The position numbers were made by a program, and so were the translations under genes. Under the pieces are notes generated by a model. That model was not told the DNA's origin. It saw only the letters and a program-made list of their open reading frames with translations, and did not search any database. A stretch of 64,000 nt of DNA, taken from NCBI RefSeq assembly GCF_014284235.1, contig NZ_JACOGD010000004.1, positions 62,001-126,000 of the forward strand. The letters run 5' to 3'. Position 1 is the first letter of the stretch; each line of letters opens with the position of its first letter. Shown here one piece after another: positions 36,204 through 45,128 of this stretch. This DNA comes from Cognatundibacterium curvum (GTDB lineage Bacteria > Pseudomonadota > Gammaproteobacteria > Burkholderiales > Burkholderiaceae_D).

Positions 36204-36820
36204 TGCATCCAAGAGCAACCATCAACTTATTACTCGTGGATGATCATCCGCTAGTCAGAGATGGCCTGAGAGCGAGACTGGAGACGGTTTCCCATTTCTA
36301 TATTGTTGGTGAGGCCGCAAATGCGCAGGATGCGCTGGCCATTGCAGGCAGAGCCAAAACCGATCTGGTGTTAATGGACATCAATCTGGGCACCGCCAAT
36401 GGCATCAGCCTGACATCCCGCTTTACTCAGGAATACCCACATATCGCCATTATCATGTTGTCTATGCATGATAAGGCCGAGTACGTGACGCAATCCATAC
36501 AGGCAGGCGCAAAGGCCTATGTGCTCAAAGATGCACCGGCTGAAGACATCATCAATGCGATAGAAAGTGTGACTGCAGGTGGCACCTATTTTAGTGCCGG
36601 GCTGCGTAAATCTGATGAAAACGGTGCAAATCAGTTACTGACTCAGCGCGAACTCTGCATACTCAAGAGCATAGCGACCGGCAAATCCAATAAACATATC
36701 GCGCAAGACCTGGGACTCAGCGTGCGTACCGTAGAAACCCACAGACTCAATATCAAACGAAAACTGAACATCGAAGGTCAGGCTGATCTGATCCGTTATG
36801 CACTAAGCCACACGGACTGA
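36203..36820 (+). CDS. NarL/FixJ-type response regulator
   Basis: The protein has 205 residues. The receiver has LLVDDHPLVRDGL, phospho-acceptor Asp59 in DLVLMDINLG and a Lys in YVLKDAPAE. The C-terminal LuxR-type helix-turn-helix reads LTQRELCILKSIATGKSNKHI, SVRTVETH and NIKRKLN. It is the partner of the kinase whose stop codon overlaps its start. The regulon is unknown. A terminator follows. Confidence 0.95.
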   Translation: MHPRATINLLLVDDHPLVRDGLRARLETVSHFYIVGEAANAQDALAIAGRAKTDLVLMDINLGTANGISLTSRFTQEYPHIAIIMLSMHDKAEYVTQSIQAGAKAYVLKDAPAEDIINAIESVTAGGTYFSAGLRKSDENGANQLLTQRELCILKSIATGKSNKHIAQDLGLSVRTVETHRLNIKRKLNIEGQADLIRYALSHTD

Positions 36821-36851
36821 ATGCCCGCTCTGCATCCTTTGCATCCACAAT

Positions 36852-36882
36852 AAAAAAACCAGCAACAAGTGCTGGTTTTTTT
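36852..36882. terminator. Bidirectional terminator
   Basis: AAAAAAACCAGCA pairs with TGCTGGTTTTTTT; it separates the response regulator from the convergent icd. Confidence 0.92.
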
Positions 36883-36932
36883 ATCACTGGCTATCTCCTG
36901 CACCCGGAGCGGATGCAGGACGGAGCAGCTTA

Positions 36933-38186
36933 TTACATGTTTTCGATCATGACGTCGCCGAAACCGGAGCAGGATACCTGAGTAGCACCTTCCATCAGAC
37001 GTGCGAAATCGTAAGTCACTTTCTTGGAAGTGATCGCTTTTTCTGTCGAGGAAATCAACAGATCAGCAGCTTCAGTCCAGCCCATGTGACGCAGCATCAT
37101 TTCAGCGGACAAGATCAGGGAACCTGGGTTCACATAATCTTTACCTGCATACTTAGGCGCTGTACCGTGAGTCGCTTCGAACATCGCAACGGAATCAGAC
37201 AGGTTAGCACCTGGAGCGATACCGATACCACCTACCTGTGCAGCCAGCGCGTCAGAGATATAGTCGCCGTTCAGGTTCAGTGTCGCGATAACGCTGTATT
37301 CTGCTGGACGCAACAGAATCTGTTGCAGGAACGCATCAGCGATAGAATCCTTAACAACGATGTCTTTGCCTGTCTTAGGATTCTTGAATTTGCACCATGG
37401 GCCGCCATCAATCAATTCTGCGCCGAATTCTTTTTGTGCCAGAGCATATGCCCAGTCACGGAAGCCGCCTTCGGTGTATTTCATGATGTTGCCTTTGTGA
37501 ACGATGGTCACAGATGGCTTGTCATTGTCGATTGCGTACTGGATTGCTTTACGTACCAGACGCTCTGTACCTTCACGGGAAACTGGCTTCACGCCGATAC
37601 CGGAAGATTCAGGGAAACGGATTTTCTTAACGCCCATTTCGTCTTGCAGGAACTTGATCAGTTTTTTAACCTGGTCAGAGCCTTCTGCGAATTCGATACC
37701 AGCGTAGATATCTTCAGAGTTTTCACGGAAGATAACCATGTCGGTTTTTTCTGGCTCACGTACTGGGGATGGCACGCCTTTGAAATAACGGACTGGACGC
37801 AAACAAACGTACAGATCCAGCTCTTGACGCAGTGCAACGTTCAGGGAACGGATACCGCCGCCTACCGGAGTTGTCAAAGGACCTTTGATAGAAACAACGT
37901 AGTCTTTCAGCACTTTCAGAGTTTCTTCAGGCAACCAAACGTCAGGACCATACACTTTTGTTGATTTTTCACCAGCATAGATTTCCATCCAGCTGATCTT
38001 ACGCTTGCCACCGTAAGCTTTTGCTACAGCAGCGTCGACAACTTTGATCATGACCGGGCTGATATCAACGCCGGTACCATCACCCTCGATGAAAGGAATG
38101 ATAGGATTGTCAGGAACGGTCAGTGAGAAATCCGCGTTGACGGTAATTTTTTTACCTTCTGCAGGAACTTGAATATGTTGATACAT
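36933..38186 (-). CDS. icd: Isocitrate dehydrogenase (NADP)
   Basis: The protein has 417 residues, the size of E. coli Icd. It oxidises isocitrate to 2-oxoglutarate in the TCA cycle. The ATG at 38186 follows GGAG by seven bases; the extended frame adds 11 residues with no support. Visible: [16 protein letters not shown], the substrate region [22 protein letters not shown] with the serine that is phosphorylated in E. coli, [16 protein letters not shown] and [17 protein letters not shown] of the cofactor site. It is monocistronic. Confidence 0.97.
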   Translation of the reverse strand: MYQHIQVPAEGKKITVNADFSLTVPDNPIIPFIEGDGTGVDISPVMIKVVDAAVAKAYGGKRKISWMEIYAGEKSTKVYGPDVWLPEETLKVLKDYVVSIKGPLTTPVGGGIRSLNVALRQELDLYVCLRPVRYFKGVPSPVREPEKTDMVIFRENSEDIYAGIEFAEGSDQVKKLIKFLQDEMGVKKIRFPESSGIGVKPVSREGTERLVRKAIQYAIDNDKPSVTIVHKGNIMKYTEGGFRDWAYALAQKEFGAELIDGGPWCKFKNPKTGKDIVVKDSIADAFLQQILLRPAEYSVIATLNLNGDYISDALAAQVGGIGIAPGANLSDSVAMFEATHGTAPKYAGKDYVNPGSLILSAEMMLRHMGWTEAADLLISSTEKAITSKKVTYDFARLMEGATQVSCSGFGDVMIENM

Positions 38187-38368
38187 TGTTTTCTCCGTAG
38201 TTAGGCGATCAAGCGACATGCGCTTTTTTCACAATATGCCTTGCCTATATATAAAAATACCGCTATTCACATTAACTCTTATATAAGACAGAAGACTTTC
38301 ATTTCGTATTATGCACTAGTATTTTACTGGATGCCATCAGTTTACTGAATTGCGGTTACCATATTGCC

Positions 38369-38917
38369 ATGAAACTGATATTACTCAACAAGCCCTTTAA
38401 CGTGATGTGCCAGTTCTCACATCACCCTGACCGCCCTACGCTGGCGGCCTATGTGGACATTCCCAATATATATCCTGCAGGTCGTTTAGATGCAGATAGT
38501 GAGGGATTAATTTTACTCACCGATGACGGAAAACTGCAAAACCGCATCAGCCACCCTGCACACAAGCTACCCAAGACCTATCTGGTACAGGTTGAGGGTA
38601 GCCCCAGCCGTGAGCAACTGGAACAACTGCGGCAACCGCTGGACCTGGGTGACTTTATTACCCAGCCGTGCACCGTCAAGCACATCCATGAACCGGATTG
38701 GCTATGGCCACGCCAGCCGCCTATCCGGCAGCGCGCCCAGATCCCGACCAGTTGGCTATGCCTGATCCTGTCCGAGGGTAAAAACCGCCAGGTGCGACGT
38801 ATGACAGCCGCCGTGGGACTGCCTACCCTGCGTCTGATACGTACCGGCATCGCGGGCTTCTCCTTAGAATCTCACCCGCTGTTGCCGGGCGAATGGCAGG
38901 AAGTCAAACTCACCTGA
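38369..38917 (+). CDS. rluE: 23S rRNA pseudouridine synthase, RluE-like
   Basis: The protein has 182 residues. It belongs to the RsuA/RluB/E/F family without an S4 domain, like RluE, which modifies U2457 of 23S rRNA. The catalytic motif is YPAGRLDADSEGLILLT with the Asp after Leu. KTYLVQVEG and SEGKNRQVRRMTAAVGLPTLRLIR are also typical. It is divergent from icd. The short length and lack of S4 point to RluE rather than RluB or RluF. Confidence 0.9.
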   Translation: MKLILLNKPFNVMCQFSHHPDRPTLAAYVDIPNIYPAGRLDADSEGLILLTDDGKLQNRISHPAHKLPKTYLVQVEGSPSREQLEQLRQPLDLGDFITQPCTVKHIHEPDWLWPRQPPIRQRAQIPTSWLCLILSEGKNRQVRRMTAAVGLPTLRLIRTGIAGFSLESHPLLPGEWQEVKLT

Positions 38918-39016
38918 TGCCGCGCAAATACCCACAACATGCAGCCCGCTACCGCAGATGATGCAGGAATTGAACTTTCCTGATTTTTTTGCGGTAGGAT
39001 TACGTTTCAAATTTTT

Positions 39017-39484
39017 ATGCAGACCAAGACAATGAATACAACTTTTCGTTTTGCAAAATCGTTTAGCCTCATCCTGGCAGGCTTATTTTTCTCTGGCCAC
39101 GCGGCATATGCACAGACAAAACTGCCAGTGAAGCAGCTGTCTGCGGGCATGCACCTGATCCAGGCAGAAGTCGCAGCAAACGATGCAGATCGTCAACAGG
39201 GCCTGATGCTCAGGACAAAGATGGGCACCAACGAAGGCATGATTTTTGACTTCGGCGCACCGGCCGGTGTATGTATGTGGATGAAGAACACACTGATCCC
39301 GCTGTCTGTCGCCTTTATTGACGCAGAAGGAACGATAGTGAATATCGAGGATATGAAACCGCAGACGCTGGAATCCCATTGCGCCAAGAAAGTCGTGCAT
39401 TACGCACTGGAAATGAATCAGGGCTGGTTTAAACAAAGAAATATTAAACCTGGCACCAAGATCGACGGTTTGCCACTGAAGTAA
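39017..39484 (+). CDS. DUF192 family exported protein
   Basis: The protein has 155 residues, with a start at 39017 or at 39032; neither has a good ribosome-binding site. A signal peptide (SLILAGLFFSGHAAYA) is followed by the DUF192 core: VAANDADRQQGLMLRTKMGTN, MIFDFGAPAGVCMWMKNTLIPLSVAFID and the C-terminal YALEMNQGWFKQRNIKPG. Members are small periplasmic or cytoplasmic proteins of unknown function. A bidirectional terminator separates it from rpsT. Confidence 0.92.
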   Translation: MQTKTMNTTFRFAKSFSLILAGLFFSGHAAYAQTKLPVKQLSAGMHLIQAEVAANDADRQQGLMLRTKMGTNEGMIFDFGAPAGVCMWMKNTLIPLSVAFIDAEGTIVNIEDMKPQTLESHCAKKVVHYALEMNQGWFKQRNIKPGTKIDGLPLK

Positions 39485-39584
39485 ATCGGCTCAGGCAAGG
39501 GAAAGTCAGACTTTTCCTTGCCCCGGGTACGCCTGCAACAAAGCACATGCCTGACTGCAGGTAGACAATTTAATTTAAAAAAAC

Positions 39585-39615
39585 AAAAAACCGCAAATAA
39601 ATTTGCGGTTTTTTT
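39585..39615. terminator. Bidirectional terminator
   Basis: AAAAAACCGCAAAT pairs with ATTTGCGGTTTTTTT, between convergent DUF192 and rpsT genes. Confidence 0.93.
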
Positions 39616-39653
39616 CTTCCGTTCCTGCAATGTGCAGGAAAAACAGCTGGGTA

Positions 39654-39917
39654 TTAAGCCAGTGCTTTCAGAGCGGATGCCAGACGGCTCTTATGACGAG
39701 CTGCCTTGTTTTTGTGGATGATCTTCTTGTCAGCGATACTGTCGATTTTAGAAACAGATGCCTGGAAGATTGTCGCAGCAGCAGCTTTATCGCCAGCTTC
39801 GATTGCTTTACGAACAGCCTTGATTGCAGTACGCAATGCAGAACGTTGGCTGGAGTTATGCGCGTTTTGTTTTACTGCTTGACGAGCACGTTTGCGTGCT
39901 TGTGCGGTATTTGCCAT
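39654..39917 (-). CDS. rpsT: 30S ribosomal protein S20
   Basis: The protein has 87 residues, all helical and very basic. The start [18 protein letters not shown] and the C-terminus [15 protein letters not shown] are diagnostic. It is a primary 16S rRNA binding protein. Gene is monocistronic with a terminator downstream; the 270 bases upstream (39918-40189) hold no gene and should carry its promoter. Confidence 0.97.
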   Translation of the reverse strand: MANTAQARKRARQAVKQNAHNSSQRSALRTAIKAVRKAIEAGDKAAAATIFQASVSKIDSIADKKIIHKNKAARHKSRLASALKALA

Positions 39918-40189
39918 GAGATTTCCTAAACGTGGTCAAAGCGACGAGGTCAAAGCAAGTTGATCAAATGCCACGCCGCAAAATTCTATACAGCTTTGCA
40001 GTATAACGCGTTTTTTTTTCGTTAGCAAGCATCGCTGTGGTTTTGAGTGAATTGGTGATTATAAACTTTTTCCTGACTGTTTTCATCTGATTTCTCACTT
40101 TCTGTGCATGACAAAATAAGATGATTGCCTGATCATAGCGAGGTTTATACAAAATACTACTTCCCATCCCCCTGCCCGGAATAGCAAAC

Positions 40190-40783
40190 ATGGATCTCAA
40201 TCCGATTTATCTGCAAGGTCAGCACATCAGTCTGGAACCATTGAACGAATCACATCTGAGTGACATTCGCGTCGCTGCTGCAGATGGCGAACTGTGGAAA
40301 CTGTTTTTTACCTCGGTGCCACGCCCAGACCAGGTCTCGCAGTGGTTGGCCACTGCACTGGAAATGCAGCAGCAACAACGCGCACTGCCATTTGCCGTGC
40401 GCGATAACCTAAGCGGGAAAATCATAGGCTCTACCCGCTACTGCAATATCGAGCATGTGCATCAAAGGGTGGAAATCGGCTATACCTGGTACGCGCGCTC
40501 AGCCCAGCGCAGCGGCGTCAATACCGAATGCAAGCAACTGCTGCTCAGGCATGCATTTGAAGTCTGGCAGTGCATCGCCGTAGAATTCCGTACCGACTGG
40601 TTTAACCGCCGTTCTCAGGCTGCGATAGAAAGACTGGGAGCAAAGCGTGACGGCGTTCTGCGCAATCACATGATACTGCCGGATGGCCGGATTCGTGATA
40701 CCGTGGTGTATAGCATCCTGCGCAATGAATGGCCGGGAGTCAGTCAGAATCTGCAATACATGCGACAACAATATGGAGAGTGA
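40190..40783 (+). CDS. GNAT acetyltransferase, RimJ/RimL-like
   Basis: The protein has 197 residues. Features: ISLEPLNESHLSDI at the N-terminus, LPFAVRDNLSGKIIGSTRYCNIE, VEIGYTWYARSAQRSGVNTE (acetyl-CoA loop), FRTDWFNRRSQAAIERLGAKRDG and the late DTVVYSIL. This arrangement is typical of RimJ/RimL/YjcK-type protein or small-molecule acetyltransferases. It is four bases upstream of the VWA gene, so both are probably cotranscribed. Confidence 0.88.
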   Translation: MDLNPIYLQGQHISLEPLNESHLSDIRVAAADGELWKLFFTSVPRPDQVSQWLATALEMQQQQRALPFAVRDNLSGKIIGSTRYCNIEHVHQRVEIGYTWYARSAQRSGVNTECKQLLLRHAFEVWQCIAVEFRTDWFNRRSQAAIERLGAKRDGVLRNHMILPDGRIRDTVVYSILRNEWPGVSQNLQYMRQQYGE

Positions 40784-40786
40784 TAC

Positions 40787-41956
40787 GTGTTAATCGATTT
40801 TTTCTTTACGCTCAAAGACGCCAAAGTTCCGGTTTCGATCAAGGAATTTCTGGTACTGCTGGAAGCGTTGGAAAAAGGCCTGATCAGTCTGTCGCTGGAT
40901 GATTTCTATTTTTTATCTCGCACCATCCTGGTTAAGGATGAAGCGCATTACGACAAGTTTGATCAGGCTTTCGGCAAATATTTCAAAGGGATAGATACCC
41001 TGTTTGAGAAATATCCTGAGATCCCGCTGGACTGGCTGCAAAAACGCATGCAGCGCGAACTCAGCGATGAGCAACGCGCAGCCATAGAAAAGTTTGGCTA
41101 CGATAAGCTGATGGACAGGCTCAAAGAGCTACTGAAAGAACAAAAAGAAAGACATGAAGGCGGTAACCGCTGGATAGGCACCGGCGGCACCTCCCCATTC
41201 GGCAATGGTGGCACCAATCCGGAAGGCATACGCATAGGCGGTAAAGGCGGCAACCGCAGCGCAGTTAAAGTCTGGGAAGCGCGTAGCTTTAAAGACTATG
41301 ATGAGCAGCGTGAACTCGGCACCCGCAACATCAAGGTAGCCTTGCGCAGACTGCGTAAGTTTGCACGGCACGGCGCTGAGGAAGAACTGGCACTCGACGC
41401 CACCATACGCGCCACCGCGAACAATGCAGGCTATCTGGACATACGAATGCAGCCTGAGCGCAAGAACAATATCAAAGTCCTTATGCTGTTGGACGTCGGC
41501 GGCACCATGGACGACCACATAGCGCAAACCGAAGAATTATTTTCCGCTGCAAAAACCGAATTCAAAAATATGGAGTTTTTCTATTTCCATAATTGCGTCT
41601 ACGACTATCTGTGGAAAAACAACCGGCGCCGTCATGCCGAGAAATTCCCGACCTGGGACGTGCTGCGTAAATATCCGCCGGATACGAAAGTTATTTTTGT
41701 CGGTGACGCCACCATGAGCCCCTATGAAATCCTGCAGCCCGGTGGCTCGGTGGAGTACAACAATGAAGAAGCCGGTGCGGCCTGGATACAGCGTTTTACC
41801 CATACCTTCCCGAAAACCGTATGGCTGAATCCGGAACCGGAAGGTCTGTGGCAGTATCGGCAGTCTATCGCCATCATGCGCCAGCTGATCAGTGACCGCA
41901 TGTTTCCTGTGACCTTAGACGGACTTGCGCGTGCGATGCGCTTACTCAGCAAATGA
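40787..41956 (+). CDS. VWA domain-containing protein, CoxE-like
   Basis: The protein has 389 residues and starts with GTG at 40787, seven bases after GGAGAG. The N-terminal half is helical; a Gly-rich segment (GGNRWIGTGGTSPFGNGG) lies near 125-150. The VWA domain begins near residue 225 with VLMLLDVGGTMDD, where the metal site D-x-G-G-T differs from the classical D-x-S-x-S, as in this subfamily. YFHNCVYDYLW and VIFVGDATMSPYE follow. Such proteins usually work with a MoxR-type AAA+ ATPase encoded next door; none is present here. Confidence 0.88.
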   Translation: MLIDFFFTLKDAKVPVSIKEFLVLLEALEKGLISLSLDDFYFLSRTILVKDEAHYDKFDQAFGKYFKGIDTLFEKYPEIPLDWLQKRMQRELSDEQRAAIEKFGYDKLMDRLKELLKEQKERHEGGNRWIGTGGTSPFGNGGTNPEGIRIGGKGGNRSAVKVWEARSFKDYDEQRELGTRNIKVALRRLRKFARHGAEEELALDATIRATANNAGYLDIRMQPERKNNIKVLMLLDVGGTMDDHIAQTEELFSAAKTEFKNMEFFYFHNCVYDYLWKNNRRRHAEKFPTWDVLRKYPPDTKVIFVGDATMSPYEILQPGGSVEYNNEEAGAAWIQRFTHTFPKTVWLNPEPEGLWQYRQSIAIMRQLISDRMFPVTLDGLARAMRLLSK

Positions 41957-41968
41957 GCGCGCCATCCA

Positions 41969-42004
41969 TAAAAAAACCGCAGCATGCAGGCTGCGGTTTT
42001 TTTT
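41969..42004. terminator. Bidirectional terminator
   Basis: AAAAAACCGCAG pairs with CTGCGGTTTTTTTT around CATGCAGG, between the VWA gene and the pseudo-receiver gene. Confidence 0.93.
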
Positions 42005-42069
42005 CGTTCAACGACAACTACATCATCATCACATGCGAATATCGGCGGGCGTCGGCGAGTATCGCCTCA

Positions 42070-42897
42070 TTAATCGAGTTGCATGAACTTTCTGATTGTT
42101 TTCAATACCAGGCGGCGTGATAGCGGCTTCACCAGAAACCCCTCGCAGCGTACTTTGTGCCCTAAACCTAACTTGTATTCAAAGTGACGGTCGACCAGCA
42201 AGATCACCGCGGTTTTCAGCCCGCTATTTTGTCGCTTCAAGCCTTCGCATAAACGATAGGGATCCACATTGGGTGTCGAAGTATTGATCATGGTGAGCGC
42301 ATGCTGATTATTTCCATCCAACAGCAATGCACTGCGCTCGTCGGAAGCAAGTGTGACCGGCACGCCGTAAGCATCCATGATACCAGCGACATATTCGCGG
42401 AAATGCATGTCTTTATCGACGATCAGTATCCCACCCTTCGCCATCGGTTGCTGGCGCATGCGCTCGTAGACAGCGGGCTCGGTCAGATCCAGATCCAGCC
42501 GTTTATGCCGGCGCCTTTCGTGAACAGACATCGCGCTATGAGCACTCAGCGTGGTTAATAACAGCTCACGCTTATCTATCATCGCATCCAGAATATCGAA
42601 AATTTTTCGCCAGCGTATAGGCTTAGGCATGACCTGATAAGGCAGGTCGATATCGGTTTTTCCGATCAGCAGCACCGGTTGCGCCTCGCCCGGATGCAGG
42701 TCAGATAAATCAGCGATGGCTTTCAATTCGCTGGAATTGACGATGTACATGTCCGGATCCTGGATACAGCCAGGTTTCAGACAGGAATAGCGATAGCCCT
42801 TCTCGCGTGCTACCGCCAGCACGGTGGAAAAGGTCTCTTCCTCCTTTGCAGAAAACCCAAGCAAGCGGATGGCAATCGTTGGAGTTTTTAGTGACAT
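42070..42897 (-). CDS. Tandem pseudo-receiver protein
   Basis: The protein has 275 residues with two receiver-like domains. The second (about 155-275) has GGILIVDKDMHFREYVAGIMD with the acidic pair Asp161/Asp163 and the conserved Lys257 in FLVKPLSRR, but the phospho-acceptor is Asn205 (TMINTSTPNVD). The first (about 8-110) is more degenerate, with Asn54 in MYIVNSSEL and MPKPIRW near 90. A basic linker (HERRRHKRLDLD) joins them. Without the aspartates it should not be phosphorylated in the usual way and may act as a protein-binding module. It is divergent from parE. No output domain is seen. Confidence 0.78.
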   Translation of the reverse strand: MSLKTPTIAIRLLGFSAKEEETFSTVLAVAREKGYRYSCLKPGCIQDPDMYIVNSSELKAIADLSDLHPGEAQPVLLIGKTDIDLPYQVMPKPIRWRKIFDILDAMIDKRELLLTTLSAHSAMSVHERRRHKRLDLDLTEPAVYERMRQQPMAKGGILIVDKDMHFREYVAGIMDAYGVPVTLASDERSALLLDGNNQHALTMINTSTPNVDPYRLCEGLKRQNSGLKTAVILLVDRHFEYKLGLGHKVRCEGFLVKPLSRRLVLKTIRKFMQLD

Positions 42898-43031
42898 CGT
42901 TTATCCATCTACTCAATACAGCTACAATAGCTGCCAAAACCTGTGCAAGAATACATCGAAATGTGTACTGCAAACAAAAAAATTGCAAATTACCATCCAC
43001 CATTTAACCAAAACAACAGTTTTTACTTCGC

Positions 43032-45023
43032 ATGGCAACCAAAAAAAATACAGCAAGCACTGACTATAGCGAATCATCGATCCGGGTCCTGAAAGGACTG
43101 GAGCCGGTCAAACAACGTCCGGGTATGTACACGCGGACCGAAAATCCGCTGCACATCATCCAGGAAGTGATCGACAATGCTTCCGATGAAGCTCTGGGCG
43201 GTCATTGCAAAAATATTCAGGTGACCCTCAATGCAGACGGCAGCATCAGCGTGGAAGACGATGGCCGCGGCATTCCGGTCGGCCTGCATCCGGAAGAAGG
43301 GGTGCCTACCGTAGAAATCGTATTTACCCGTTTGCATGCAGGTGGCAAATTCGATAAGGGCTCAGGCGGCGCCTACGCTTTTTCGGGAGGTCTGCATGGT
43401 GTCGGCGTGTCAGTCACCAATGCGCTGTCTAAACGGCTGGAAATCACCGTCTGGCGCGAGGCTGGATTGCATCAGCTGACGTTTGCCGATGGCGATGTGA
43501 TTGAGCCACTGCGCAGCCAGCCTATCCCGCGCGGTGACAAGAAAAACGGTACCCGCGTCTCGATCTGGCCAGATGCGAAATACTTCGATTCTGCCAATAT
43601 CCCGCTCGGTGAATTGCAGCGTCTGTTGCGCTCCAAGGCGGTATTGCTGCCGGGCGTCAAAGTCACGCTGACGAATGCCAAAACCGGTGAATCCCTGGTC
43701 TGGCAATATGATCAGGGCTTACGCGGATACCTGACCGAAGCATTGGCGCAATCCTCGCATGGAGAACCGCTGATCCCGCTGTTCGAAGGCGAACAATTTG
43801 CCGGCTCAGACAATGAAGGCTTTGCAGAAGGCGAAGGCGCATCCTGGGTCGTGGCATGGACAGAAGAAGGCAATGTGGTGCGCGAATCCTACGTCAATCT
43901 GATCCCTACCCCGGCAGGTGGCACGCATGAATCCGGTTTGCGCGATGGCTTGTTCGGTGCAGTGAAGAGCTTTGCCGAAATGCATTCCCTGCTGCCAAAA
44001 GGCGTTAAATTGCTGCCGGAAGACGTGTTCGCACGGGTTTCCTTCGTGCTGTCCGCCAAAGTGCTGGACCCTCAATTCCAGGGGCAGATTAAAGAACGTC
44101 TTAATTCGCGCGATGCGGTGCGGCTGGTCTCTTCGTTCACCAAGCCACCGCTGGAACTCTGGCTGAATTCCCATGTGGAATACGGCAAAAAACTGGCTGA
44201 GCTGGTCATTAAACAGGCACAGTCGCGCCTGCGTTCGGCACAAAAAGTCGAAAAGAAAAAATCTTCCGGTGTTGCTGTGTTGCCGGGCAAGCTGACTGAC
44301 TGCGAATCCAACGATATCACCCGTAATGAAATCTTCCTGGTGGAAGGTGACTCAGCTGGTGGTTCCGCCAAAATGGGACGCGATAAAGAGTTTCAGGCCA
44401 TCTTGCCGCTGCGCGGTAAGGTCTTGAACTCCTGGGAATCGGAACGTGACCGCCTGTTTGCCAATAATGAGATTCACGATATCGCGGTTGCGATAGGCGT
44501 TGATCCGCATGGCCCAAATGATCAGCCTGATCTGTCCAATCTGCGTTACGGCAAAATCTGTATTCTGTCCGATGCGGACGTCGATGGTTCGCACATCCAG
44601 GTGCTGTTACTGACGCTGTTCTTCAAACACTTCCCGCAACTGATAGCACGTGGTCACATCTGTGTCGCCCGGCCACCGCTGTTCCGCGTTGATGCACCTG
44701 CACGTGGCAAAAAACCGGCACAGAAAATCTATGCGCTGGACGAAGGTGAACTGACCGCAATCGAAGACAAATTGCGCAAAGACGGCGTGAAAGACGGTGC
44801 CTGGAGCATCTCGCGCTTTAAAGGTCTGGGTGAAATGAACGCAGAACAATTGTGGGAAACCACCATGAATCCGGACACCCGCCGTCTGTTACCGGTAGCG
44901 CTGGGTGAGTTTGATCAGGATTTTTCTGAAGCCCGTTTCAATATGCTGATGGGTAAAGGTGAAGCCGCTGCGCGCCGCGCCTGGATAGAAGAGCATGGCA
45001 ATGCAGTGGAAGCCGATATCTGA
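43032..45023 (+). CDS. parE: DNA topoisomerase IV subunit B
   Basis: The protein has 663 residues, in the ParE range. It is the ATPase subunit that with ParC unlinks daughter chromosomes. The GHKL ATPase motifs are EVIDNASDEALGG, EDDGRGIPVG and GGLHGVGVSVTNALS; the Toprim domain has LVEGDSAGGSAKMGRD and SDADVDGSHI. GyrB is longer, and adjacency to parC supports ParE. No obvious ribosome-binding site precedes the ATG. Confidence 0.96.
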   Translation: MATKKNTASTDYSESSIRVLKGLEPVKQRPGMYTRTENPLHIIQEVIDNASDEALGGHCKNIQVTLNADGSISVEDDGRGIPVGLHPEEGVPTVEIVFTRLHAGGKFDKGSGGAYAFSGGLHGVGVSVTNALSKRLEITVWREAGLHQLTFADGDVIEPLRSQPIPRGDKKNGTRVSIWPDAKYFDSANIPLGELQRLLRSKAVLLPGVKVTLTNAKTGESLVWQYDQGLRGYLTEALAQSSHGEPLIPLFEGEQFAGSDNEGFAEGEGASWVVAWTEEGNVVRESYVNLIPTPAGGTHESGLRDGLFGAVKSFAEMHSLLPKGVKLLPEDVFARVSFVLSAKVLDPQFQGQIKERLNSRDAVRLVSSFTKPPLELWLNSHVEYGKKLAELVIKQAQSRLRSAQKVEKKKSSGVAVLPGKLTDCESNDITRNEIFLVEGDSAGGSAKMGRDKEFQAILPLRGKVLNSWESERDRLFANNEIHDIAVAIGVDPHGPNDQPDLSNLRYGKICILSDADVDGSHIQVLLLTLFFKHFPQLIARGHICVARPPLFRVDAPARGKKPAQKIYALDEGELTAIEDKLRKDGVKDGAWSISRFKGLGEMNAEQLWETTMNPDTRRLLPVALGEFDQDFSEARFNMLMGKGEAAARRAWIEEHGNAVEADI

Positions 45024-45128
45024 TCCAGACTGAAGCTGAAATCTCTCCCGAACACAAGCATGTCACATGCCCGGCCTGCTCTCAGGCCAGGCTAACAACT
45101 AATAAGCAAAATCAGCCTATAAGCAGCT

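Noticed and set aside
39964-40200. Minus-strand frame upstream of rpsT
   Set aside because: It fills the rpsT promoter region, overlaps the GNAT start and has no recognisable features.
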